This document shows positions 14,600 to 22,973 of a stretch of DNA of 33,639 nt, in pieces. The position numbers were made by a program, and so were the translations under genes. The notes under the pieces were generated by a model. It worked only from the letters and a program-made list of their open reading frames with translations. It did not search any database and was not told the DNA's origin. Source of the DNA: Nitrospira sp. SG-bin2 (lineage in GTDB: Bacteria > Nitrospirota > Nitrospiria > Nitrospirales > Nitrospiraceae); the NCBI GenBank assembly GCA_002083405.1, contig LVWT01000011.1:1-33639 (forward strand), written 5' to 3'. Within the stretch, counting starts at the first letter, position 1; the number at the start of each line of letters is the position of its first letter.

Positions 14600-16090
14600 A
14601 TGTTCGCTCAAATTCGACCACTCATGTTGATGCTGCTGACGATGCTCACAGCGTCGCCGGTCTTGGCTGCCAGCCATCGCGAGGCTCCGCTGATCGCCAA
14701 TGACCCAGCGGCCGATATCACCGACTTTTATTTCTTCCGTAGCTGGCAAGACCCCGGGAAAGCGATTCTGATCATGAACGTGATTCCGGGTCAGGAGCCG
14801 GGATCCGGCCCCAACTACTTCAATTTTGCCGATGACGTGCTGTACGAAATTCATATCGACAACAATAAAAACAATATCGCGGCGAACATCGTCTATCAGA
14901 TCCGTTTCAACACCGAGATCCGTCAGCCAGGCAATGTGTTTCCCTTAGCCTACGTCGCATTGCCGCCCATCACGGCTTTGACCGGTGGAGGATCAGAAGG
15001 ACTGCTCCTCCGCCAGAGCTATACGGTCACGGAAGCGCGTTACGGCAGGCCGCCGCGTGACCTCGGCACCGGTCCGATGTACGCCGTACCGTCGAACGTC
15101 GGCCCACGCACCACGCCGAACTATGAGCAGCTGGCGGCAAAAGGCATTTTCCCGTTAAAGAACGGCGGCCGTGTCTTCGCAGGCCAGCGAGATGAGACCT
15201 TCTACATTGCCTTGGGGGGAACGTTCGACACCTTGAATCTGCATGTCTCGCCGATACTTTCAGACGCCGACGACGCCAATGACGGGATTATCGTGGGAGC
15301 GCCTGGCTCCGGTAACGCCGATACGTTCAGCGGCTTCAACGTGAATACGATTGCGTTGGAAATCCCCATCGACGAATTGGTGGGCCCGAACAATAACAGA
15401 GTCCTTGGCGCCTATGCGAGCACCAGTCGGCCAAAAGTGACGGTCATCAAGAAAGACGGTCATCGGCAGAACAGCGCCCGCGTTGTCCAGGTGGCGCGCA
15501 TGGGGAATCCGCTCGTCAACGAGCTGATCATCGCGACGAACATGAAAGACAAGTGGAACGCCACGGATGCGGAAGATGAGAACGAGTTCGTCCCGTTCTA
15601 CTGCAATTCCGCGCTGGCCACGGCGCTTAATACCGTGTTCGGCACCGGTTTCCCGACGGCGAATCGGGAAGATCTCGTCAACGCCTTGCTTCGGTATGCT
15701 CCGGGGCCTCCGGTGTGCGGCTCGGGAAACACCAACGAAGCGTTGGCCGACCTCCTTCGAGTTGATTTGAACGTCCCACCGACCGCACCGGAGAGCCAAA
15801 AACGGCTTGGCCCCCTGGCGCATGATGCATCAGGCAACGCGACACCCGACAATGCCGGCTGGCCGAACGGCCGGAGACCGAACGACGATGTGACGGACGT
15901 GGCCCTGCGCGTGGTCGCCGGGATCCTGACGACCCCATCTGTGCCGAAGCTCGGAGACGGTGTGAATTTCAATATTGGGGCCGTCGGCGGCAACAAGACA
16001 GCCAACGGGATTGCGCTGGCGTTTCCCTTCCTCCCAACGCCGTTTGATGGACGAGACCGTCGGCACATCGATCCAGGAGAGCCCCAGTAA
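14600..16090 (+). CDS. DUF4331 domain-containing exported protein
   Basis: The 496-residue protein has a signal peptide (MLMLLTMLTASPVLA) cleaved before ASHREAPLIANDPAADITDFYFF, the signature start of DUF4331 proteins. Further hallmarks are FADDVLYEIHIDNN, FAGQRDETFYIALGG, NTIALEIPIDELVG and NPLVNELIIATNMKDKWN. The C-terminus contains DVTDVALRVVAGIL and FNIGAVGGNKTANGIALAFPFLPTPFDGRDR. The His, Asp and Glu in the N-terminal motif suggest metal binding, but no biochemistry is known to me. The start is ATG 14600 with AAAAGGAGGAG. A hairpin follows the stop before the tonB-like gene. It is probably the most highly expressed gene of the cluster. Confidence 0.92.
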   Translation: MFAQIRPLMLMLLTMLTASPVLAASHREAPLIANDPAADITDFYFFRSWQDPGKAILIMNVIPGQEPGSGPNYFNFADDVLYEIHIDNNKNNIAANIVYQIRFNTEIRQPGNVFPLAYVALPPITALTGGGSEGLLLRQSYTVTEARYGRPPRDLGTGPMYAVPSNVGPRTTPNYEQLAAKGIFPLKNGGRVFAGQRDETFYIALGGTFDTLNLHVSPILSDADDANDGIIVGAPGSGNADTFSGFNVNTIALEIPIDELVGPNNNRVLGAYASTSRPKVTVIKKDGHRQNSARVVQVARMGNPLVNELIIATNMKDKWNATDAEDENEFVPFYCNSALATALNTVFGTGFPTANREDLVNALLRYAPGPPVCGSGNTNEALADLLRVDLNVPPTAPESQKRLGPLAHDASGNATPDNAGWPNGRRPNDDVTDVALRVVAGILTTPSVPKLGDGVNFNIGAVGGNKTANGIALAFPFLPTPFDGRDRRHIDPGEPQ

Positions 16091-16102
16091 GGGTTAACAA
16101 CG

Positions 16103-16127
16103 GGGCGCCGCTCTACGAGCGGCGCCC
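16103..16127 (+). promoter_or_regulatory. intercistronic GC-rich hairpin
   Basis: A perfect 11-bp stem GGGCGCCGCTC / GAGCGGCGCCC with a three-base loop lies between the DUF4331 and tonB-like genes. There is no T run, so it is unlikely to be a full intrinsic terminator. It may protect the DUF4331 message 3' end or partly attenuate downstream expression. Confidence 0.7.
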
Positions 16128-16148
16128 GCGCCCAAAGGAAACTGCGCT

Positions 16149-17048
16149 GTGAACGGAGACCTGACGATATCGGATACGAGGCTCCATCTCCTGCATGGAT
16201 GGGGCATCTCGCTTGTCTTCCATGGTTTGTTACTGTCTGCCTCCCTGTCGCTGCTTCGCCAGTCTCCGATCACGATTGCTACCGAGCCCTTTTATTGGAA
16301 TGTCGTACTCGTGCCATCGACCTACACAGCCGACAAACCGGTTCAGTCTGTCGATGCCACCACGTCGGCTGCACCGAAGCAACCAAATCGTATAGCCACA
16401 GCCTCCCACACCAACCACACGATCCGTCAAGCAGCCCCATCTGCTAGCCGCAGTGCCTCACTTGACACAAAGCCCGAAGCCCCAGTTCCACCGACATCCA
16501 TCCGTGACAGTCCTTCATCGGTCCTACCACCGAAAGAGGCAGCCTCAACCTCGATGTCGAGTGAATTGCCCTCTCCGCTGGCCCAGTCAACTCAACTTGC
16601 CCCAGAACAGTCTGACGCGGCGATCGGCCCAACGGCAAAAGCGCCGCCACACCTGGAAACAGCCGCCGCCCTCGAAGAGGGTACCCAACCTATTGACGCC
16701 ACCCAGCCATCGCCGTTATCCGCCACCGCATCAGACACTCTCCCCGCTTCCACGATACAGCCCGACTACGGATGGCTTCAACAGGCGATCTTCCGGCGGC
16801 TGGAAGAACTCAAGCGATCGTCTCGCCCATCACTTAATGATTCACGCCCCCTCAAGGTCACGGTCAAAGCCGTAGTCTCAAGGGAGGGAATCTTGCTCGA
16901 CTCCGCAGTGGTGAAGAGCTCCGGCCTGGATCACATCGATCAGGCAGCAATGGCACTGGTCCAAAAGGCTTTCCCCCTGCCACTAGACCACCCATTGGAC
17001 CGACAACAGGTAGCCATGCGCATTCCCATCACGTATTCACGAGAGTAA
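16149..17048 (+). CDS. tonB: energy transducer TonB family protein
   Basis: Inner-membrane-anchored transducer of 299 residues that spans the periplasm to drive outer-membrane receptors. The N-terminal membrane segment contains SLVFH (Ser21, His25), matching the functional Ser-x3-His of E. coli TonB. A long Pro/Ser/Ala-rich linker (about 55-200) follows. The C-terminal domain (210-299) shows LKVTVKAVVSREGILLDSAVVKSSGLDHIDQAAMALVQKAFPLP, typical of TonB. The start is GTG 16149 with AAAGGA about ten bases upstream. No exbB or exbD is in the window. The possible client is the TonB receptor of the nikR unit, or a receptor elsewhere. Confidence 0.85.
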   Translation: MNGDLTISDTRLHLLHGWGISLVFHGLLLSASLSLLRQSPITIATEPFYWNVVLVPSTYTADKPVQSVDATTSAAPKQPNRIATASHTNHTIRQAAPSASRSASLDTKPEAPVPPTSIRDSPSSVLPPKEAASTSMSSELPSPLAQSTQLAPEQSDAAIGPTAKAPPHLETAAALEEGTQPIDATQPSPLSATASDTLPASTIQPDYGWLQQAIFRRLEELKRSSRPSLNDSRPLKVTVKAVVSREGILLDSAVVKSSGLDHIDQAAMALVQKAFPLPLDHPLDRQQVAMRIPITYSRE

Positions 17049-17051
17049 TCC

Positions 17052-18239
17052 ATGAGTCGACTGTTTGCCGTCAAAACTGTACTCGGATGGTTCCTGTTAA
17101 GCCAGGCTGTCGACGCCTACGCTGAACCCTATCGGCCAACGGATGATGCCCAGGTTCTCGAACGACTCAGCTTCAAGGCATCTGACCCGGTCGCGCGCAA
17201 TCTCGACAGGTTGCGTGCCCACCTGCGACAAAATCCTGGCAATCTTGCATCAGCCGTGGACCTGGCGACTCACTACATTGAACAAGGCCGATCAGAAGGT
17301 GATCCCCGATTCTTAGGGCAAGCACAAGCGGTCCTGAGTCCTTGGTGGAACACGCCCACCCCTCCGCCTGCTATACTCCTCCTCCGAGCAACGATCCGAC
17401 AGAACGCCCACGAGTTCAACGAGGCCCTGACCGACCTCGACCAGGTGTTGGTTGCCCAACCGACCAATGCCCAGGCCTGGCTCACCAAAGCCTCCATTCT
17501 CCAGGTACAAGCCCGTTACGACGATGCACGTCGAGCCTGTCAACGACTCGCACGCTTGGCCGCCGCTCATGTGCAGGCCGGTTGCCTGGGCGATATCGCT
17601 GGCGTGACGGGCCAGTCAGCGAAGAGCCGAGAATTACTCCGGGCGATGTGTTTTGAACCAGGTCTCTCGGGTCGAGAGCGGATCTGGATTGCGACCATCC
17701 TAGCTGAAACAGCCGCTCGCACCGGGGCCGTCCGGGAGGCTGAGCAGTCTTTCGCTGAAGCCTTCAAGGTCAGTATCAAGGATCAATACTTGCTCGGCGC
17801 CTACGCAGACTTCCTGCTGGATCAAGGCCGCCATCACGATGTCATCGCCCTCCTCCGATCTGAAACGAAAGCCGATGGATTGCTTCTGCGTCTGGCGATC
17901 GCGGAACAAGCATTGCAGCTGCCTTTGTCCCAGCGTCATACCGCCGAATTGACAGCCCGCTTTGCCGCAGCTCGGGAGCGAGGAACAGCCGTCCATATTC
18001 GAGAAGAAGCGCGTTTCACATTGGCCTTACTGCGCGATGCCGAACGGGCGTTGCCGCTAGCCCAGGCCAATTGGAACATTCAGCGAGAGCCGGCGGACGC
18101 CAGAATTCTCCTCGAAAGTGCGCTCGCCGCTAAGAACCCAGCGTCGGCCCAGCCCGTGATTGATTGGCTGAAGACCAACCGCGTGGAAGACTTTCGGCTG
18201 CGACAACTTGCGAAACAGATTCAAAAGACAACATTCTAA
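17052..18239 (+). CDS. TPR-repeat exported protein
   Basis: The 395-residue protein has an N-terminal signal peptide (about residues 1-24, ending VDAYA-EPYRP). It is followed by tetratricopeptide-like helical pairs over about 50-260, for example ILLLRATIRQNAHEFNEALTDLDQVLVAQPTNAQAWLTKASILQVQARYDDARRACQRL. The later part is more irregular helical sequence with Ala-rich motifs. It begins 3 bases after the tonB-like stop, so it is translationally linked. Its role is probably periplasmic scaffolding for the cluster. Its stop codon TAA lies inside the left end of the mobile repeat at 18236. Confidence 0.8.
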   Translation: MSRLFAVKTVLGWFLLSQAVDAYAEPYRPTDDAQVLERLSFKASDPVARNLDRLRAHLRQNPGNLASAVDLATHYIEQGRSEGDPRFLGQAQAVLSPWWNTPTPPPAILLLRATIRQNAHEFNEALTDLDQVLVAQPTNAQAWLTKASILQVQARYDDARRACQRLARLAAAHVQAGCLGDIAGVTGQSAKSRELLRAMCFEPGLSGRERIWIATILAETAARTGAVREAEQSFAEAFKVSIKDQYLLGAYADFLLDQGRHHDVIALLRSETKADGLLLRLAIAEQALQLPLSQRHTAELTARFAAARERGTAVHIREEARFTLALLRDAERALPLAQANWNIQREPADARILLESALAAKNPASAQPVIDWLKTNRVEDFRLRQLAKQIQKTTF

Positions 18240-18446
18240 CAGCTGCGAAAAGGCTCCGCGTTCTGCACAAAATCCAATATGTCTGTAAGATCCACACAAA
18301 GGCTGTCCATCAAGGCCGTAGCGAGCGACGCGGCGAGGCGTACGCTTCGGTACGTCGAACCACTGAGCGATGCGATCTGCCTGCGCGAAGCGCTTCGGCG
18401 AAGGCAGGGGACGCCATTGACGGCCTTGATCAGCATCCTGCTCGTC
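18236..18446 (-). mobile_element. MITE-like element, copy 2, overlapping the hupE-like start
   Basis: This is the diverged inverse-orientation copy of 4605-4810. Shared parts are the left end CTAACAGCTGCGAAAAGGCTC, the core GAGGCGTACGCTTCGGTACGT (exact reverse complement of the first copy's core), CTGAGCGATGCGA, and the right end GATCAGCATCCTGCT. The left end forms the TPR gene's stop codon. The right end encodes the first residues of the HupE-like signal peptide. An extra segment (GAAGCGCTTCGGCGAAGGCAG) is present relative to copy 1. Confidence 0.7.
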
Positions 18447-19535
18447 ACCGCCTGGCTTCTGCTCAGTCTTCCGGCTTGGGCTCACAAGCCCAGCGACAGC
18501 TATCTTTCCCTGTCTGTTCAGAAAGATCACGTTGAAGGGCAGTGGGACATCGCGTTGCGCGACCTCTCCGATGCCATCGGGTTGGACAGTGACGGAAACG
18601 GCCAACTCACCTGGGGAGAGGTCCGGAACAAGCATGAAGAGATCAGAGCCTATGCGCTGTCTCGCCTTGTGCTATCGGCTGATAAACAAGCCTGTACCAA
18701 TCAGGTGTTGGAGCAGCTCATCGATCACCACACGGACGGATCCTACTCCGTGCTACATTTCCGCTCCAACTGCAGCAGACCGATCCAACGGCTCGTAGTG
18801 GATTATCGACTGCTGTTCGATATCGACGCACAACATAAGGGGCTCTTGCGCCTCACCCAAGGTGGACTAACCGGCACTGCCATTTTCAGCCAGGAGTCTC
18901 CGATTCAAGAATTCTCGATCGCCGGGCGGTCACGCTGGACCGAGATCATGCAATTCGCTTACGAAGGCATCTGGCACATCTGGCTGGGATTCGACCATGG
19001 CCTGTTCTTAGTTGCCCTTTTGCTTCCCGCAGTCTTGATCCATATGCAAGGGCGCTGGCAAGCGGCAGGTGATTTCTCATCGGTGTGCTGGAACGTTGTC
19101 AGCATCGTCACGGCCTTTACCCTCGCTCATTCCCTGACATTGAGTCTGGCTGCTCTGGATGTCATCCGACTACCGTCTCGATTGGTGGAATCAAGCATCG
19201 CCGCTTCGGTGATACTCGCAGCACTCAGTAATCTGTATCCCACAGTAATACGTCGCCGCTGGATGATTGCGTTGGGGTTCGGACTCATCCATGGGTTTGG
19301 ATTTGCCGCAGTGCTCACGGATCTCGGGCTGCCTCACGACTCGTTACTGCTGAGTCTGGTCAGCTTCAATATCGGAGTGGAACTCGGCCAACTTGCCATT
19401 GTCGCCGCATTCCTACCCTTGGCTTATCTGGTCCGCAGATCCTGGGCATACCCGAGATTCGTGCTCACCGGCGGATCACTGGCAGTGATCGCCATCGCCC
19501 TTGTCTGGTTTACCGAACGGGCGCTCGGTCTTTAA
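18417..19535 (+). CDS. HupE/UreJ family protein, putative nickel/cobalt permease with periplasmic EF-hand
   Basis: The 372-residue protein begins with a signal-like segment (TALISILLVTAWLLLSLPAWA), then a periplasmic domain of about 150 residues, then six to seven membrane segments. The HupE motif HX5DH is seen as HIWLGFDH, with FTLAHSLTLSLA, GLIHGFGFA and FNIGVELGQ further on, as in HupE/UreJ permeases linked to Ni or Co transport. The periplasmic domain holds a perfect EF-hand loop, D-S-D-G-N-G-Q-L-T-W-G-E (residues 57-68). I choose TTG 18417 (GGGG seven bases upstream) because the open frame before it is mobile-repeat DNA. It closes the cluster. Confidence 0.8.
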   Translation: MTALISILLVTAWLLLSLPAWAHKPSDSYLSLSVQKDHVEGQWDIALRDLSDAIGLDSDGNGQLTWGEVRNKHEEIRAYALSRLVLSADKQACTNQVLEQLIDHHTDGSYSVLHFRSNCSRPIQRLVVDYRLLFDIDAQHKGLLRLTQGGLTGTAIFSQESPIQEFSIAGRSRWTEIMQFAYEGIWHIWLGFDHGLFLVALLLPAVLIHMQGRWQAAGDFSSVCWNVVSIVTAFTLAHSLTLSLAALDVIRLPSRLVESSIAASVILAALSNLYPTVIRRRWMIALGFGLIHGFGFAAVLTDLGLPHDSLLLSLVSFNIGVELGQLAIVAAFLPLAYLVRRSWAYPRFVLTGGSLAVIAIALVWFTERALGL

Positions 19536-19694
19536 TGATTTCACCTCGAACTCACAGGTTAGTTGCTTGGCAAGATCGTATTAACGGTGATGAATCTGGC
19601 GCTTGGATCACAACATCCGTACACATAAGATTGTCTTCAAGGATACGTGCCCATGAGGGCTTCAGAGACCGCATTCTGCCATCCCCTCTCGGTT

Positions 19695-21089
19695 CTAGTC
19701 GCCCTGAATCGGGATGTAGAGCACGTTCCCCTGCCGGTTGACGAGCAGGAGCGCGAGGTCGGTAGGTTTCAACGGATCGGCCAGACGCTGAAAGACCGTG
19801 AAGCTGCTGATATACTGCCGGTTGAGTTCCAACACCACATCACCCGGCTGTAAGCCGGATGCTTCGGCCAGGCTGCCTTCTTCGATGTCGGTCACGACCA
19901 CGCCGCTATTCACCGAAAGATCCATCTGCCGGGCCAACTGGAGGGTGATGTCGTCGAACACGACGCCCGAGAGCGGATGTACGGTCGAGGCAGGGGAAGT
20001 CGCCTGGCTTTTTTTTGTGCGTTCGCGCGGCGACTCCTGAATTGTAAGCTCGGTTTGATAGACTTTCCCGTCCCGGATGAGATCCAGGCGATGCTTGCTG
20101 GCGATCGGAGCTTGCGCAACAAGATTGCGGAGTTGACCGCTGTCCATCACGTCCCGCCCATCGAAGCGCACAACGACATCTCCGCGCTTAAGGCCGGCCC
20201 GCTCCGCCGATCCCTTCGCCTGCACATCGGTCACGATCGCGCCCTTCACATCAGGCAAGCGGAAAATTTTCCCCAGTGAAGGGCTCACGTCCTGCGTCGA
20301 GGCTCCCAAAAATCCGCGCACGACTCGGCCGGTCTTGAGCAGACTCTGCATGGCGGCGCGGGCCATATTGCTCGGAATAGCAAAGCCCACGCCGACGCTT
20401 CCGCCGGTCGGGCTGGCAATCGCAGTATTGATGCCCACAATTTCCCCGTTGATGTTCACCAGCGCGCCACCGGAATTCCCAGGATTGATCGGCGCGTCCG
20501 TTTGAATGAAGTCTTCGAAGTCGGCTACACCCACGTCTGCGCGACCGACCGCACTCACGATGCCGAATGTCACGGTGCGGCTCAACCCCAACGGGTTTCC
20601 GATGGCCAACACGAAGTCGCCGACGGCCAGTTGGCTTGAATCGCCCCATACCGCAGCCGGCAGATTTACCGCCTGGATCTTCACCACCGCCACATCCGTC
20701 TTGGGATCAGTGGCGACGACCTTTCCTTTGAATTGGCGGCGATCGGCCAGAATCACCTCCACATCGACGGCGTCGGCGACAACGTGGTGGTTGGTAATGA
20801 TGTAGCCATCCGGGGACGCGATGACGCCGGAGCCCTGCCCATACTGCCGATGAGCCAGGGGCTCCTTGAACAACCCGAACGGCAGAGCATCGTCGCTGAA
20901 AGCCTGATCGCGCACCATCACGGTAGACGCGATGCTGACCACGACCGGAATGACCTTATTGGCCGTCGTCTTGACCTGGCTCTGCAAATCGTTGCCGGTC
21001 GTCACAGGGATCAGCTGTGTCACGGCCAAGACCGATACCGGAACCCCCAGGCTCGCAATCAGCCATCCTATGGCAAACCCTATCATCAT
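19695..21089 (-). CDS. degP: HtrA/DegP-type periplasmic serine protease
   Basis: Trypsin-like quality-control protease of about 464 residues. It has an N-terminal membrane or signal segment (IGFAIGWLIASLGVPVSVLAV), a protease domain with the triad His in TNHHVV, Asp in KTDVAVV and Ser in GNSGGAL, and two PDZ domains (from VRGFLGASTQDV and from LSGVVFDDITLQL). The Q-linker between the PDZ domains is Ser/Thr/Lys-rich. The frame is open to 21188 but the signal segment fits ATG 21089; ATG 21086 is next to it. No stress-regulator motif was found upstream. It stands alone: the hupE-like gene is convergent with it and the YnfA gene lies in the same orientation. Confidence 0.88.
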   Translation of the reverse strand: MMIGFAIGWLIASLGVPVSVLAVTQLIPVTTGNDLQSQVKTTANKVIPVVVSIASTVMVRDQAFSDDALPFGLFKEPLAHRQYGQGSGVIASPDGYIITNHHVVADAVDVEVILADRRQFKGKVVATDPKTDVAVVKIQAVNLPAAVWGDSSQLAVGDFVLAIGNPLGLSRTVTFGIVSAVGRADVGVADFEDFIQTDAPINPGNSGGALVNINGEIVGINTAIASPTGGSVGVGFAIPSNMARAAMQSLLKTGRVVRGFLGASTQDVSPSLGKIFRLPDVKGAIVTDVQAKGSAERAGLKRGDVVVRFDGRDVMDSGQLRNLVAQAPIASKHRLDLIRDGKVYQTELTIQESPRERTKKSQATSPASTVHPLSGVVFDDITLQLARQMDLSVNSGVVVTDIEEGSLAEASGLQPGDVVLELNRQYISSFTVFQRLADPLKPTDLALLLVNRQGNVLYIPIQGD

Positions 21090-21327
21090 TTCAGTTCGTC
21101 TTTCGCGGAGACACTCCATGAGGATGTGTCGACCAGAACCCATGTGAAACGCCGTGGCCAGCCTATCATGGGCTCTGAGACCAAGCACTTATAATTCGAT
21201 ATGACGCAATCAAAAAGGCTCTATGAGTCGTGATCGTACGCCGTACTAGACAGCCTGTAAACCGGGCTTGAACCTGCTACGGGATGGAGTTTTTGTGTCG
21301 ATGCGCCTTTCCTTATGCTCTTTCCTT

Positions 21328-21657
21328 CTATGTCCTTGGAGCATACATGATGACCATCATGCCGCCCAAACAGAGGATGGCTCCTATCGTGTCATAGCGA
21401 TCCGGACGGACTCCATCGACACCCCAGCCCCATAACAAGGATAATACAATAAACATTCCGCCGTATGCGGCATAGACTCGACCAAAATGTGCCGATTGAA
21501 ACGTTGGAAGGATGCCGTAGAGAATAAGAATGACTGCCCCCGCAATTCCCCACGCAAGCGGCCGTCCCTCGCGGAACCAGAGCCACACAAGATACCCACC
21601 GCCGATCTCGCACAATCCGGCGAGCACAAACAGTCCTAATGAACTAACGACAGACAT
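21328..21657 (-). CDS. YnfA/UPF0060 family small membrane protein
   Basis: The 109-residue protein has four predicted membrane segments: LGLFVLAGLCEIGGGYLVWLWF, WGIAGAVILILYGI, AAYGGMFIVLSLLWGWGVDG and TIGAILCLGGMMVIMY. The N-terminal AGLCEIGGGYLVW and central FGRVYAAYGG are hallmarks of the YnfA/UPF0060 family, resembling small multidrug resistance transporters. ATG 21657 with GGAAAGG seven bases upstream is preferred over the TTG at 21684. The next gene upstream is an MFS transporter 45 bases away, so an operon is likely. Confidence 0.9.
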   Translation of the reverse strand: MSVVSSLGLFVLAGLCEIGGGYLVWLWFREGRPLAWGIAGAVILILYGILPTFQSAHFGRVYAAYGGMFIVLSLLWGWGVDGVRPDRYDTIGAILCLGGMMVIMYAPRT

Positions 21658-21702
21658 CCTTGCATCCTTTCCGAGGGTACTCAACTACTATGGCAAGTAG
21701 AT

Positions 21703-22887
21703 TCAAACACCAGACGGCTGACTCTTTTTATAGACAACCAGCGCGATCGCACAAGCGGCACACGTTGCCCCCACATAGAATGTGAACGACGCGCCGAATT
21801 GTTCCCAAACGATGCCCGCAAGCACACTAGCAATTAGCAGGGCCAGCCCGCAGGCCAGGTTGAAGAAGCCGTATGCTGTCCCGCGCAGATCTGCTGGTGA
21901 GGCGCCGGCAATCATGGCTGCCAGCAAGCCCTGCGTCATCCCCATATGGAGACCCCACAAGACAACGCCCAATAACACAATGCTCCAGTGATTGTTGATG
22001 GCCAACACCACATCGGCGGCAATCAGGACAATCAGGCCCCATACGAGCAACCTCGTATGGCTCATCGTATCGGAGAGCTTGCCGAACGGATAGGCCGATA
22101 AAGCATAGATCAAATTCATTGCAACCATGACCAGAGGGACAAGCGCAATGGGCATTCCCCCTTGCTGGGCGCGGAGAACAAGAAAGGCCTCGCTGAACCG
22201 TGCCAGCGTGAACACCGATCCGATTCCCACCACCCACCAGTAGGCGGAGTCGAGTCGCCGGAGATTATCCCTTCGAATCGGGTTTGTCCTCGTCTCAGTT
22301 TGACGACGCACAGGTTCTTGAACCCCGAACACCAGGAGTACCACGGCCATCATCCCTGGAATGACGGCTACCCAAAAAACTGCCCGAAAGTCATTGGCCC
22401 AGAGAACCATCAACCCAACGGCAACCAGTGGACCAATGAACGCGCCGACAGTATCCAGCGATTGCCGCAAGCCGAACGCTGCACCTCGGAACTGCGGCGG
22501 CGCGATGTCTGCCACCAACGCATCGCGGGGGGCTCCTCGAACGCCTTTTCCAACTCGATCCAATAATCGTGCGGTTAATACCATGCCTACCCCCGGAGCA
22601 AGCGCAAAGAGGGGTTTGGTGAATGCACCCAAGGCATAACCAAACACGGCCAGCGCCTTACGCTTTCCCAGATAGTCACTCAGCGTGCCGGAAAATACTT
22701 TCACAACCAGAGCAAGGGATTCGGCCAATCCTTCGACAAGGCCGACGGCGATGGTACTTGCGCCGAGGATCGTGACCATGAATAACGGCAGCAAGCTATG
22801 AATCATCTCCGATGAGATGTCCATCAACATGCTGACGAAGCCCAGCACCCAGACACCGGACGGAATGTGGCTTTGTGAGCGCTTCAT
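21703..22887 (-). CDS. MFS transporter
   Basis: Twelve-segment major facilitator protein of 394 residues. It starts VWVLGFVSMLMDISSEMIHSLLPLFM and carries LLDRVGKGVRGAPRDALVADIAPPQFRGAAFGLRQSLDTVGAFIGP, a conserved stretch of a subfamily of bacterial MFS efflux-type proteins, with DYLGKRK near residue 70. It lies in the same orientation as, and 86 bases downstream of, the CDF gene, and 45 bases before the YnfA gene. Substrate unknown; the neighbourhood suggests metals or small toxic molecules. Confidence 0.85.
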   Translation of the reverse strand: MKRSQSHIPSGVWVLGFVSMLMDISSEMIHSLLPLFMVTILGASTIAVGLVEGLAESLALVVKVFSGTLSDYLGKRKALAVFGYALGAFTKPLFALAPGVGMVLTARLLDRVGKGVRGAPRDALVADIAPPQFRGAAFGLRQSLDTVGAFIGPLVAVGLMVLWANDFRAVFWVAVIPGMMAVVLLVFGVQEPVRRQTETRTNPIRRDNLRRLDSAYWWVVGIGSVFTLARFSEAFLVLRAQQGGMPIALVPLVMVAMNLIYALSAYPFGKLSDTMSHTRLLVWGLIVLIAADVVLAINNHWSIVLLGVVLWGLHMGMTQGLLAAMIAGASPADLRGTAYGFFNLACGLALLIASVLAGIVWEQFGASFTFYVGATCAACAIALVVYKKSQPSGV

Positions 22888-22973
22888 CTATGCGTGTATC
22901 AAGGTCGAAAGTGAGGGTTGAGAAATAATGGTCCCAGCAACAGAGGAATCATGTATCCGAATTTAAGCAAACC

